The notes beneath the pieces were generated by a model. That model worked only from the letters and a program-made list of their open reading frames with translations. It searched no databases and had not been told where the DNA came from. A program made the translations under genes and the position numbers. A stretch of 34,758 bases of DNA from Magnetococcales bacterium WMHbin3 (GTDB taxonomy: Bacteria > Pseudomonadota > Magnetococcia > Magnetococcales > Magnetaquicoccaceae), in contig PDZX01000044.1 in NCBI GenBank assembly GCA_002753185.1, forward strand, positions 1 to 34,758, written 5' to 3'. This document shows, piece by piece, positions 1-7,727 of this stretch (the stretch's first letter is position 1; each line of letters starts with the position of its first letter).

Positions 1-2
1 GA

Positions 3-182
3 ATTGTTGTATTTTGGCTGATTATTCTGACTCAATTTGTCTTAATTTTGCACCCAAGAGCGTGTTTGAGGATGGGTGATGTCAAAAAAATCGGCTTTTT
101 CTGCCAGGCACTAAAATACAAACTCCACAAGGAGCAGGAGTTGTTCGACAGGGCGTATGGGTATATCCGGGAGTACTACTGA
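3..182 (+). CDS. possible 3' end of a gene, or a 36-residue small ORF
   Basis: A reading frame stays open from the left edge to a TGA at 180-182. Its first third would encode a hydrophobic stretch and its last 36 codons, from an ATG at 72, a basic and aromatic-rich peptide starting MGDVKKIGFF. GAGG lies directly against that ATG, too close for a good ribosome binding site. The DNA is more AT-rich than the operon to its right. It is either the tail of a gene cut by the window edge, a very small gene, or chance. I do not recognise it. Confidence 0.2.
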   Translation: MVVFWLIILTQFVLILHPRACLRMGDVKKIGFFCQALKYKLHKEQELFDRAYGYIREYY

Positions 183-225
183 TGTGCCATATGGGGTGGC
201 GCGCAAGGCGGTTGGATTGGGTTGG

Positions 226-927
226 TCAGCGCGTCATCCGTTCGCCCACCAGCGACTTGATGCGCAGCAGATCTCCATCCAAAGCCGGATGGCCATGCCA
301 CCACTGGTCGTCCGGGGAGGCATGGCCCACCCCCAGGCGGACGTTGCGCAGATGGAGATCCCGCATCCCGTGCAGGAGCCTGCCCACTTCCGGGTCAGCG
401 GATCCGGCGGCCACGGCTTCGGCCTCGCGCAGCTTCATGCGTCCGATCTCCACCATGTTGTCGCCGCTGGCAAACCAGGTCTCCACGAAGCGGGGGGAGT
501 GGCAATCCCGGCAGGGGCGGTCGCGGGCGACGCTCGTCATGTCGTGGGCGTTGTCGTGCATGTGGCAGTAGGCGCAGGTCGGGGCGCGCTGGTTGCCCTC
601 CTTCAAGGGGAGGTTGAAATCCATGCGTTCCCCTTCCAGGACGGCGATCACCCCGTGCTTGGACAAGGCGTGACTGCCGTGCTCCTGTGCATGGCAGGCG
701 CTGACGCAGGCCTGGTCGCGGCGGGCGCGGGCGGCCATGCCACCGTCGTGCGCGGTGCCGTGACAGCTTTCGCAGGGGAGTTCGGCCCTGGCGTGGCGGC
801 TTTTTTCCCAGGCAGCGGTCAGCAGTGGGTCCCGCTGGCGATGGCAGGAGAGGCACTCTTCCGCCCATGCCCGTCCCTGGATCGACCACATGGCGATCAG
901 AATCGTCCACCAGAGCGCATGTCTCAT
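226..927 (-). CDS. pentaheme c-type cytochrome, related to the HAO-type octaheme upstream
   Basis: A 233-residue exported multiheme cytochrome. The N-terminus is a signal peptide ending near AWA-EE. Heme sites are CLSCH (25-29), CESCH (52-56), the unusual CX3CH site CVSACH (74-79), CAYCH (118-122) and CRDCH (139-143). The segment around residues 105-130 (LPLKEGN, APTCAYCHM, H) closely matches the seventh-heme region of the octaheme cytochrome in the same operon, so the two are paralogous at least there. It is the last gene of the operon; its ATG overlaps the stop of the J-domain gene (ATGA) and GGGAGG lies upstream. The likely role is periplasmic electron transfer or partner to the octaheme enzyme. 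Whether the CX3CH site carries heme is unknown. Confidence 0.85.
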   Translation of the reverse strand: MRHALWWTILIAMWSIQGRAWAEECLSCHRQRDPLLTAAWEKSRHARAELPCESCHGTAHDGGMAARARRDQACVSACHAQEHGSHALSKHGVIAVLEGERMDFNLPLKEGNQRAPTCAYCHMHDNAHDMTSVARDRPCRDCHSPRFVETWFASGDNMVEIGRMKLREAEAVAAGSADPEVGRLLHGMRDLHLRNVRLGVGHASPDDQWWHGHPALDGDLLRIKSLVGERMTR

Positions 928-1310
928 TTTCGGCCTCCCTGGGGCCTTTTAGTGACCCGGCGTTTGCCATCCGTCGCGATGGCCTCCTCTTTTCCGGAAG
1001 CCCAGAACGGCTTGCCTCCGAACCGATGTTCCATCCACTCCGCCGGGGAGAGGTATTTCTCCACCTCGCCGGCGCGAAAGGAAAAACGATAGTTGGCGCA
1101 GTAGTCGCGGATCGTCGCGGTGGCCTCCAGAATCCGCCGGGTCATCTCCGTGCAACGCTGCGGATCCTCCTGGCAGCGATCCGGATGCCACCGCTTGAGC
1201 AGGGTCTTGACCCTGGCGTCGATCTCCGCAAGGGTGGCCTCCTCGCCGAGGCCAAGGACCTCCCGCGCCTCGTCGATCCGTTGCAACAGGGAAGGGGGCA
1301 TCGCGTCCAT
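924..1310 (-). CDS. small J-domain protein (DnaJ-like, type III)
   Basis: A 128-residue cytoplasmic protein with a J domain at about residues 10-70. The diagnostic HPD motif is at 42-44 within RWHPDRC, preceded by the basic helix II and followed by a helix III-like stretch. It has no Gly/Phe or zinc-finger region, so it is a stand-alone J protein that would stimulate an Hsp70 ATPase for a specific client. It sits two bases after the TVP38-rhodanese gene, with GGAG upstream of its ATG, and overlaps the pentaheme cytochrome start by 4 bp. Co-transcription suggests a role in maturation or export of the cytochromes; that is inference. The C-terminal 55 residues match no domain I know. Confidence 0.8.
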   Translation of the reverse strand: MDAMPPSLLQRIDEAREVLGLGEEATLAEIDARVKTLLKRWHPDRCQEDPQRCTEMTRRILEATATIRDYCANYRFSFRAGEVEKYLSPAEWMEHRFGGKPFWASGKEEAIATDGKRRVTKRPQGGRK

Positions 1311-1311
1311 C

Positions 1312-2289
1312 TCACCGCTCCACCGGAAGGCCCTCCTGCCGCCATTGCTTCATGCCGCCCAGCACCAGATGGAGCGGACCGATCCCTTGCGCCCCCAGGC
1401 GGCGGATCGCCTCGCTGGAGCGGCGATCGGTGTGGCAGATGATCGCCAGGGGACGACCGATGCGGCGCACCTCCTCCATGCGGGCCTCCAGTTCCGGGAG
1501 CGGGATGTTGACGGAACCGGGCAGATGGCCGTTTTCGCCGCAATAATCGGCGGCATCCCGCACGTCCAGCACCACGAGGTCTTCTCCCCGCTCCAGCTTT
1601 TCCCGCAGGCGGGCGATGGTGAGCCTGTGGTCTTGTTCCCGTGCCTTGCGGACCCAGCGGGGAATCAGCAGGACCACGCTCAACAGGGCCATGGCCCACA
1701 AACCGGCGCGCACCGCGTCGGTGCTGCCGGAGGCCGCCTCGCGTCCGGCATGGCCCAGCCAGGCGTAGGCCAGACCGCCGGGCGCCATGCAGATCAGCGA
1801 GGTCAGCAGATAGTGGTCGAATCGAATGCGGGTCAACCCCAACGCGTAATTGAGCAGATTGAAGGGAAAGGCCGGCACCAGCCGCACGAAGGCGACAAAA
1901 CGCCACCCCTCCCGTTCCACGCCGCTCAAAAGGCGGGCCGTCATGCCTTGTGCCCGTCTGGCCACCCACTCCCCGGCCAGATGACGGGCGACGAGAAACG
2001 CAATGCCCGCGCCAACGGTCGCGCCCAGCAGGCTCAGTCCCCCCCCCAGCCAGGGGCCGAACATCGCGCCCCCGGCCAGGGTGAGGACCGAACCGGGCAG
2101 AAACAGCACCGTGGCCAGGGCATAGATCGCCACGAACAGCCCCATGCCCGCCGCTCCCCAGTCGCGTACCCAGGCTTCCAGCCGAACCGGGTCGAACTGG
2201 TCGCGATGCAGCCAGGCCACGATCAAGGCCGCAATCATCGTCACGGCGATTAGCCAGCGGGTGACGTTCCGGGTGTCAGGGGCAGTCAT
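1312..2289 (-). CDS. TVP38/TMEM64 (DedA-like) membrane protein fused to a rhodanese domain
   Basis: A 325-residue fusion. Residues about 10-215 form a multi-span SNARE-associated/TVP38 domain, with the conserved PGSVLTLAGGAMFG region (65-78) and the FVRLVPAFPFNLLNYALG region (134-151). Residues about 222-325 are a cytoplasmic rhodanese domain with the HLPGSVNIPL signature and active-site loop ICHTDRRS, catalytic Cys285. Known rhodaneses carry sulfane sulfur on that Cys as a persulfide; DedA/TVP38 proteins are membrane transporters or scramblases. The fusion suggests membrane-linked sulfur handling. It lies 24 bp after the dsrE-like gene, with AAGGAG eight bases before the ATG, in the middle of the octaheme operon. 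Confidence 0.88.
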   Translation of the reverse strand: MTAPDTRNVTRWLIAVTMIAALIVAWLHRDQFDPVRLEAWVRDWGAAGMGLFVAIYALATVLFLPGSVLTLAGGAMFGPWLGGGLSLLGATVGAGIAFLVARHLAGEWVARRAQGMTARLLSGVEREGWRFVAFVRLVPAFPFNLLNYALGLTRIRFDHYLLTSLICMAPGGLAYAWLGHAGREAASGSTDAVRAGLWAMALLSVVLLIPRWVRKAREQDHRLTIARLREKLERGEDLVVLDVRDAADYCGENGHLPGSVNIPLPELEARMEEVRRIGRPLAIICHTDRRSSEAIRRLGAQGIGPLHLVLGGMKQWRQEGLPVER

Positions 2290-2313
2290 TGAAAAAAACT
2301 CCTTGTCGTCGAA

Positions 2314-2820
2314 TCAGAGGATCGGAATGGCCGCATACCCCTGGGCCTGATAACCGGTCAGGGAGACGAAGGTGTTGCCCACCACCTTGATGCCCGGCAG
2401 GATGGTGGCATTGTCCACGCCCAACAGTTTCGTGGCCACGCCGCACACCTCCATGCGCACGCCGGGTTTCTTCGCCAGATCGGCGATCAGCGCGGCGATC
2501 TCTTCCAGGAACGGGTGTTGCTCGATGGGCAGGGCCTCCCGGTTGCCGGAGACCAGTTTCACCGCGCCGCCACGAAAGGCGAGCACCATATCCGGCTTGA
2601 CCTTCTGACGTTCCAGGTCGGCATGGGTCTGGGCAATGACCTTCAGGTAGATCGGCAGGGTTTGCGGGTCGGCCTTGCCGATGTCGAACACCACCTTGCC
2701 CACGGTGACCCCCTTCAGGGCATCGGCATCGTCGAGCGGTGCCGTCGGCTGGGCCATGACGCCGGGCGCGCCAGCGATCCAGACCAGGCAGATCATCCAG
2801 ATTCCAAGCATTGCTTTCAT
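2314..2820 (-). CDS. exported DsrE-family protein
   Basis: A 168-residue protein with a signal peptide (MKAMLG to GVMAQ) followed by a DsrE/YchN fold: a beta-strand KVVFDIG, a helix, the strand MVLAFRGGAV, and the VRMEVCGVATK segment carrying the only mature Cys, at the position used by DsrE-type sulfur carriers. The start is set by AGGAGA eight bases before the ATG at 2820; longer reading frames upstream lack a ribosome site and overlap the octaheme gene. DsrE-like proteins bind or relay sulfane sulfur. A periplasmic copy next to a multiheme enzyme suggests that sulfur species meet the cytochrome, but the substrate is not known. Confidence 0.85.
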   Translation of the reverse strand: MKAMLGIWMICLVWIAGAPGVMAQPTAPLDDADALKGVTVGKVVFDIGKADPQTLPIYLKVIAQTHADLERQKVKPDMVLAFRGGAVKLVSGNREALPIEQHPFLEEIAALIADLAKKPGVRMEVCGVATKLLGVDNATILPGIKVVGNTFVSLTGYQAQGYAAIPIL

Positions 2821-2840
2821 TGTGTTTCTCCTGTTGCGAC

Positions 2841-4154
2841 TCAATTGTGATCCCGATTGAACTCCGTATATTCGCCTCGCATCCATAAGGCTTTCCAGTC
2901 CACTCCTTCCTTTTTCGTGTGCCTGAGACGTTCGGCCTCGACCCCGATGGCCCGCGCCTCGGCATCCATGCGTTCGTGAAATTTTTTCGCCATCTCCCCG
3001 GCGCCATGCGCCATCCCCTTGTAGGCGCCCAAATTGGAAAAATACCACATTTCGAAATAGTCCCGTTCGATGGCGCTGACGTTGTAGAAGGCCGAGGCCT
3101 GCCCTTCGTAAAAACCGATCCGTTCCTTGGGCCACACCGTGGCCAGCCACTCCATGGGGTAGGGGGGACGCTCGCTGGCCGACGGGGAGAGCAGAGTGTC
3201 GCTGCGCAGTTTTTTCAGGATTTTTTCAACGTTGTAAAGCTGTTGCCATGCGGTGGAGCGTTCGCTGTCCAACGCCTGGAAAAATGTTTCGCCAATCTCG
3301 TTGGGATGGCAATCGGCGCACAGTTCCATCCAGCGCTTGCGCTTGATCTTGTTTTCCGCGCTGGTCGGGTTGATCTCCCGGATGCCGAACTTCCATACCG
3401 CCTTGTCCGCCACCTGATGGTTGCCGTCCCGCATGTGGCAGTAGGCGCAGGTCGGGGCCGGATAGTTGCCTTTCTTCAAAGGGTTGTTCCACGCCCAGTT
3501 TTTGCCTTCCAGTCGATACTTCCGTCCATGCGCACTGTTGAAAAAAGTCTCGTCGTCCGGATGGGGGGGGCCGCTGTGACAGGTGATGCAGGCCTCCGGG
3601 CGCCGCGCCTCGGCGGCATCGAAACGATGGCGGGTATGACAGGAGTCGCACTTGGTGGCCACCGAGTGGCATTGCAGACAGGAGGTCACCTCGGCCTTGG
3701 GCTTGTCGGCGAAGTGTTTGGCGTCCACTGCCCGTTCCATGGCCAGGGCATGGCTGGGAAAGCCGTATTTCTTCTCCTCCTCCATCTGGGCGAGCCGCTG
3801 CGGATGGCAGGCGCCACAGGTTTGCGGCGTGGGGAAGATCAACTTCTGGTGATCCTCGCCATGGCAGGCGGGGCAGAGCACCGGCTTGTCCGCCAGGGCA
3901 TGCCGGCTGGTCCGCCAATCCTTGACGATGCCCGGCGTGATCGCCGCGTGGCACTCCAGGCACTCCTCTCCCGTGAACACCCCCGCCACCCGTTCGGTTT
4001 CCGGACGGTGATGGGCGCCCGGATCCCAGTATTCGTGCATGGGGTCGGGACGCCAATGGTCGGCGAACTCCCCCGTGCCTTGTGCGCCGATTCCCGCCAG
4101 GGCGGGCCACGACAACTGGAGAAAAATTACCAGGAGATAACCGGCAATCCGCAT
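2841..4154 (-). CDS. octaheme c-type cytochrome of the hydroxylamine oxidoreductase superfamily
   Basis: A 437-residue exported cytochrome with a signal peptide ending near residue 20 and eight CXXCH sites, beginning at Cys65, 94, 113, 159, 169, 189, 236 and 279. Spacing and the PAPTCAYCHM-DGNHQV block are typical of the HAO/octaheme family. The heme-free C-terminal helical region includes YFEMWYFSNLGAYKGMAH, which resembles the family's trimer helix region. Members include HAO, the epsilonproteobacterial HAO-like hydroxylamine/nitrite enzymes, octaheme nitrite reductase and octaheme tetrathionate reductase, so nitrogen and sulfur substrates are both possible. The ATG at 4154 has GGGGG upstream and overlaps the NapH-like gene by 28 bp. 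DsrE and rhodanese neighbours favour a sulfur link; this is inference. Confidence 0.88.
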   Translation of the reverse strand: MRIAGYLLVIFLQLSWPALAGIGAQGTGEFADHWRPDPMHEYWDPGAHHRPETERVAGVFTGEECLECHAAITPGIVKDWRTSRHALADKPVLCPACHGEDHQKLIFPTPQTCGACHPQRLAQMEEEKKYGFPSHALAMERAVDAKHFADKPKAEVTSCLQCHSVATKCDSCHTRHRFDAAEARRPEACITCHSGPPHPDDETFFNSAHGRKYRLEGKNWAWNNPLKKGNYPAPTCAYCHMRDGNHQVADKAVWKFGIREINPTSAENKIKRKRWMELCADCHPNEIGETFFQALDSERSTAWQQLYNVEKILKKLRSDTLLSPSASERPPYPMEWLATVWPKERIGFYEGQASAFYNVSAIERDYFEMWYFSNLGAYKGMAHGAGEMAKKFHERMDAEARAIGVEAERLRHTKKEGVDWKALWMRGEYTEFNRDHN

Positions 4155-5335
4155 ATCGCCCCCATGCGTATCGGAAGTTCGTTCAAGGTGCCCACCAGAC
4201 CGGAGTAGTGCATCGCGCCACCCAAAACGCCGGCCATGACCAAAACAAACCCGGCGAAGCGCCAGCGCACGGCCATCCGCCGCCAATCCACCCGCCGCAG
4301 CAGATGTTTCCGGTCCTGCCGCAGGGAGGGTTGCAGGAGATTGCGCACGTCCCGGAAGGCCAGGCTGCCGGTGGGGCATTCGGTGATGCACCTTCCGCAC
4401 CCCATGCACTCGGTGGTATCCACCTTGCCCTGATGGGCCAGCCCCATTTTCCAGACCGGGATGCTCATGTCGCACACTTTTTCGCATTTGCCGCAGCGAA
4501 TGCAACTGTCCGCCGTATAATCGATGCGAAACATCCCCACCTTGTTGAGCAAGCCGAAGGTGGCGCCATAGGGACACAGGAACCGGCAGTAGCCCCGATT
4601 GCCCAGCCAGGGAGAAAGCAGCATGGTGGCGAAATAGGGCAGCACCACGAGCATGGCGAAGAGACCGAGAAAACCGGAGGTGATGTTGTTCGCCGGGCGG
4701 GTCACGGCCCACATCGCCCCCAGATAGAGCAGAAACCAGATCCATTTGAGATGCCGCAGCCGCCAGGCCCATGGCGAGCGCGGCACATGAGCGGCGTGCC
4801 GGAACGGAAACCCCACCACCTCGCGGATCCCCACGCAGGGACAGTTCCAGCCGCAGATGACCCGCCGCCCGAAGAGAAACACCGCCGTCATCACCAGAAA
4901 GAAGGTGATGGTGCCAGGGGTGTGCAGCGCCGGAAAGGCCGGCAGCCCCGCCAGATAGCCCGTGTGTGGCTCGATGAATGGCCATGCCCAGGGGATGAGC
5001 CACCACAAGACCGTCACGTTGATGACGAGAATGATCAGACGCTTGCGGGTGTAGGGATTTTTTTCCGCGACAATCCGCCAGACGCCGAATGCCAGAATGA
5101 TCGCCTGTTCGGTGTAACGGTTGAGCCACATCGGCGAGCCGAATTGAAACAACCATGCGTCGTTGAGCCAGCCGAGAAACGCCCAGACGAATGCCACCCA
5201 GCACAGCGTCTTGATCTGCCAGGCGTAGCGTCCGGCCAGCGAGCGCTGCTGTTCCGCCGGCATGAGATGCACGGGGATGACCCGGCGGTTTGCGGCGGGA
5301 GGTCTGTTCGGGACGGCAATGGCCTCTTCGGACAT
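4127..5335 (-). CDS. NapH/NosR-type polyferredoxin membrane protein
   Basis: A 402-residue inner-membrane Fe-S protein with about six hydrophobic spans. It has the two CX3CP motifs typical of NapH/NosR/CcoG proteins (Cys161-165 in CGWNCPC and Cys250-254 in CRFLCPYG) and two 4Fe-4S ferredoxin motifs (Cys278/281/284/288 and Cys310/313/316/320). It is longer than NapH and resembles the membrane part of NosR without the FMN domain. It probably passes electrons from quinol to the octaheme cytochrome. I start it at MSEEA because AGGAGAGG lies seven bases before that ATG; upstream in-frame ATGs at 5371 and 5353 have no such site. It is the first gene of the six-gene operon. Confidence 0.87.
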   Translation of the reverse strand: MSEEAIAVPNRPPAANRRVIPVHLMPAEQQRSLAGRYAWQIKTLCWVAFVWAFLGWLNDAWLFQFGSPMWLNRYTEQAIILAFGVWRIVAEKNPYTRKRLIILVINVTVLWWLIPWAWPFIEPHTGYLAGLPAFPALHTPGTITFFLVMTAVFLFGRRVICGWNCPCVGIREVVGFPFRHAAHVPRSPWAWRLRHLKWIWFLLYLGAMWAVTRPANNITSGFLGLFAMLVVLPYFATMLLSPWLGNRGYCRFLCPYGATFGLLNKVGMFRIDYTADSCIRCGKCEKVCDMSIPVWKMGLAHQGKVDTTECMGCGRCITECPTGSLAFRDVRNLLQPSLRQDRKHLLRRVDWRRMAVRWRFAGFVLVMAGVLGGAMHYSGLVGTLNELPIRMGAICGLPVISW

Positions 5336-5359
5336 GGCATGCCTCTCCTGCATGGTAAA

Positions 5360-5377
5360 TTCAACCATCAAGTTGAA
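5360..5377. promoter_or_regulatory. inverted repeat TTCAAC-N6-GTTGAA, candidate operator
   Basis: A perfect 6+6 bp inverted repeat lies between the NapH-like gene and the divergent ArsR-rhodanese gene, just downstream of the predicted -10 of the operon promoter. That is a typical repressor position. The adjacent regulator is the obvious candidate to bind it; this is inferred from position only. Confidence 0.45.
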
Positions 5378-5381
5378 CGGT

Positions 5382-5410
5382 ATTCAATCAGAAGAGAGAT
5401 TTCCTGTCAA
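5382..5410 (-). promoter_or_regulatory. predicted promoter of the octaheme cytochrome operon
   Basis: On the minus strand TTGACA (5405-5410) is followed after 17 bp by TTGAAT (5382-5387). The -35 is a perfect match and the -10 matches at four of six positions. It lies 47 bp upstream of the first ATG of the operon. Confidence 0.45.
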
Positions 5411-5505
5411 GCACTTTTTTGACTTGCCCTGGATTTCCCAATCTGGAAACATGGAACCGTTATTTTGGCAATTGCTGAAAATCCGTGTGTGGGCAAGGGA
5501 GAGCA

Positions 5506-6168
5506 ATGTCGGGTTCGTTCAAGCAGGAGTTGTTCGAGCAACTGGCGCGCGTCGGCAAGGCGGTGGGGCAGGGGCATCGGCTGGAGATCCTGGAATTTCT
5601 GGCCCAGGGGGAGCGGAGCGTGGAGGTGTTGTCGCGCCTGACCGGGCTGACGGTGGCCAACACCTCGAAGCACCTGCAGCAGTTGCGTCAGGCCGGCCTG
5701 GTGCAGGCGCGCAAGGAGGGGTTATATGTTCACTATCGGCTCTCCGACCCGGAGGTGGTCACGCTGCTGGGGGTGATCCGGCGGTTGTCGGAGCGGCACC
5801 TGGCGGAGGTGAATGAGCTTGTCGGCCATTATCTGATTTCCAAGGACGGCATGGAACCCCTGCCCAGGGAGGAGTTGCTGGAACGAATGCGGGCCGGGAC
5901 GGTGACCGTTCTGGACGTGCGTCCCCCGGAGGAGTACGCGGCCGGCCATCTGCCCCGCTCCTTCAACATCCCGCTGCGGGAGCTGGAGCGGCGGCTGCAC
6001 GAATTGCCCCCGGATCGGGAGGTGGTGGCCTATTGTCGCGGCGCCTTTTGCGTGCTCGCCTTCGAGGCCGTGGCCCGCTTGCGGGAACGGGGATTTGCGG
6101 CACGGCGCCTGGAGGAAGGGTTTCCCGAATGGCGCCGTGCCGATCTGCCGGTGGAACAAAGTGAATGA
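5506..6168 (+). CDS. ArsR-family regulator fused to a rhodanese domain
   Basis: A 220-residue regulator. Residues about 8-95 form an ArsR/SmtB winged helix with recognition helix region TVANTSKHLQQLRQAGLV; residues about 115-218 form a rhodanese domain with the AGHLPRSFNIPL signature and active-site loop YCRGAFC (Cys177 and Cys182). The DNA-binding half contains no cysteine, so the thiol chemistry must lie in the rhodanese domain. That suggests sensing of persulfide or sulfane sulfur, unlike SqrR/BigR types whose cysteines are in the winged helix. The start follows AAGGGAG. It is divergent from the octaheme operon, across 170 bp holding an inverted repeat, and probably represses it. Confidence 0.88.
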   Translation: MSGSFKQELFEQLARVGKAVGQGHRLEILEFLAQGERSVEVLSRLTGLTVANTSKHLQQLRQAGLVQARKEGLYVHYRLSDPEVVTLLGVIRRLSERHLAEVNELVGHYLISKDGMEPLPREELLERMRAGTVTVLDVRPPEEYAAGHLPRSFNIPLRELERRLHELPPDREVVAYCRGAFCVLAFEAVARLRERGFAARRLEEGFPEWRRADLPVEQSE

Positions 6169-6193
6169 AAGATCCGCTGTTATGCGGGATGCG

Positions 6194-6868
6194 TCAACAC
6201 AGCATGGGCCGGTCTGGTTCCCGACCGTACCGATCGGTGTAAAGGATGGCATCCAGGGGCTTTTCCTGCCGCCAGCCGGCCAGACTCATGAGCGGGGCGG
6301 CAGGGAACTCCCCTACCGGTCCCAGGCAGAGAATGGCCAGGGGTTCCGCCCCGTCCGGGCATTCCAGCAGCCTGGCGACGACCTGTGGATCGAAGAAGGA
6401 GACCCATCCCAGTCCCAGATTTTCCGCGCGCGCCGCCAACCACATGTTCTGGATGGCGCAGGCGCATGAGGAGATCGCCATGGCGTTGGGCATGGTGAGG
6501 CGTCCCACGACGGTGCCGTCATCGGGGGCCATCACCACGACCAGCAGTTCCGCGCATTCGTTGATGCCTTCCACCTTGAGACCCAGGAAGAACTCCTTGC
6601 GGGATCCCATGGCTTCGGCGGTTTGCAGCCGGACCCGTTCCGCCTCCTCGCCGAGCCGGCGACGCAGCGCTGGGTCGAGGACGCGGATGAAACGCCACGG
6701 TTGCATCAGCCCTACCGACGGGGCCATGTGTCCCGCCTGGAGGATGCGCGTCAATGTTTCTGGCGCGACGGTCGCGCCGATGAGAAAATGGCGCATGTCG
6801 CGCCGGGCGCCGATGATGTTGTAGACCGCCTCCCGGTCCCGTTGGTCGAAATGGGGATGGATGGACAT
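6194..6868 (-). CDS. bluB: 5,6-dimethylbenzimidazole synthase BluB
   Basis: A 224-residue flavin enzyme of the nitroreductase fold that converts reduced FMN and oxygen to 5,6-dimethylbenzimidazole, the lower ligand of vitamin B12. BluB marks are RRDMRHF near the N-terminus, the APSVGLMQPWRF block, the EFFLG-KVEGI region and GLGWVSFFDP. Length matches the family. AAAGGAT precedes the ATG at 6868. It lies 2 bp after the CbiM-like gene in the same transcript, so it should also be controlled by the cobalamin riboswitch upstream. It ends 25 bp from the end of the convergent ArsR-rhodanese gene. Confidence 0.9.
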   Translation of the reverse strand: MSIHPHFDQRDREAVYNIIGARRDMRHFLIGATVAPETLTRILQAGHMAPSVGLMQPWRFIRVLDPALRRRLGEEAERVRLQTAEAMGSRKEFFLGLKVEGINECAELLVVVMAPDDGTVVGRLTMPNAMAISSCACAIQNMWLAARAENLGLGWVSFFDPQVVARLLECPDGAEPLAILCLGPVGEFPAAPLMSLAGWRQEKPLDAILYTDRYGREPDRPMLC

Positions 6869-6870
6869 GA

Positions 6871-7536
6871 TCAGGATCCTTTCGTCTGGCAGGCGAAGCG
6901 CAGCGCGCGCACCTGGAAGTAGCGGTCAACCAGGCAATGTGCTTCCTGGCGCTTGAGAAGCCGCACCGCCGTCATGGTCACCACGGGTTCGAGGAGCACC
7001 ACGCCCAGGTAGGAGGCGGCAAAGGTCGCCCAGGCGACCAGGGGCGTTTCCACCTCGCCCAGCAGCAACCAGAATCCCACCATGGCGGTGACTCCGGCAT
7101 AGTAGCAGCCATCCAGGCGGAGGATCGCGCGCCATGACAAGGGGGTGGATCCCGTAATCAGGCGTTGGCCCATGGTGTGATGCACCGCCATCAGGGGGAC
7201 GATCAGGGAGAGGCCGTTGATCGCCAGATGGATGAGATCACCGGGTTCGAACAGCCATCCCTGGAGCGTCAGGCCCAGGGCGAAACCGAAGAGGGTCGGC
7301 AGATAGCCCAAGGTCAGATAGATGGCCATGGCCCCCACGAAGTGGAGTTCCGATGGCCCGACCGGCAGATGAAAGGCCTCCATGAACAGGGAAAAGAAGC
7401 CTGCCGCGAGCAGGGTGCGCAGCGGTGCGGTGGGGGAGCGGAGCAGACCGGCGAAGTGACGCCCCAGAATGGCGACGGCGGTCAGGTTGGCCAGCAGAAT
7501 TTTGCCGGCGGGCAGGATGCCTGGTTCGATGTGCAT
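6871..7536 (-). CDS. CbiM-like energy-coupling-factor transporter membrane protein (cobalt uptake)
   Basis: A 221-residue multi-span membrane protein beginning MHIEPG. In CbiM proteins the N-terminal Met-His binds the metal ion, and the start here, chosen by AGGAGA upstream of the ATG at 7536, keeps His2. Further family-like blocks are SLFMEAFHLPVGPSELHFVGAM, read as two adjacent pieces around residues 45-65, and a Gly-rich FGFALGL span. It is followed directly by bluB and preceded by a B12 riboswitch, so cobalt import for cobalamin synthesis is the natural role. No CbiN, CbiQ or CbiO partner is in the window, so it must use components encoded elsewhere or act as a solo transporter. Confidence 0.83.
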   Translation of the reverse strand: MHIEPGILPAGKILLANLTAVAILGRHFAGLLRSPTAPLRTLLAAGFFSLFMEAFHLPVGPSELHFVGAMAIYLTLGYLPTLFGFALGLTLQGWLFEPGDLIHLAINGLSLIVPLMAVHHTMGQRLITGSTPLSWRAILRLDGCYYAGVTAMVGFWLLLGEVETPLVAWATFAASYLGVVLLEPVVTMTAVRLLKRQEAHCLVDRYFQVRALRFACQTKGS

Positions 7537-7727
7537 GATTGTGTCTCCTCGTTGTCGATGGACGAAACGCACCACCCCGCAGCGGGGCGGCACGGATGTG
7601 CCGAGGAGAACCGGACAAGCGAACGACGCGGACAATGGGAAGATGCCGGGAAACGGGTGATCGGGCCGGGGGCATCGTCCCGGCGCTCGCCCGTGCTGCC
7701 CTCCGCAACACGTACAGGCCAATCCTC

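Noticed and set aside
1120..2253. Long plus-strand open frame opposite the TVP38-rhodanese gene
   Set aside because: Gln/Gly/His-rich translation typical of antisense of GC-rich coding DNA; the minus-strand product has recognisable domains.
4155..5204. Extension of the octaheme frame upstream to 5204
   Set aside because: It runs through the NapH-like gene in another frame and has no ribosome site; the signal peptide begins at the ATG at 4154.
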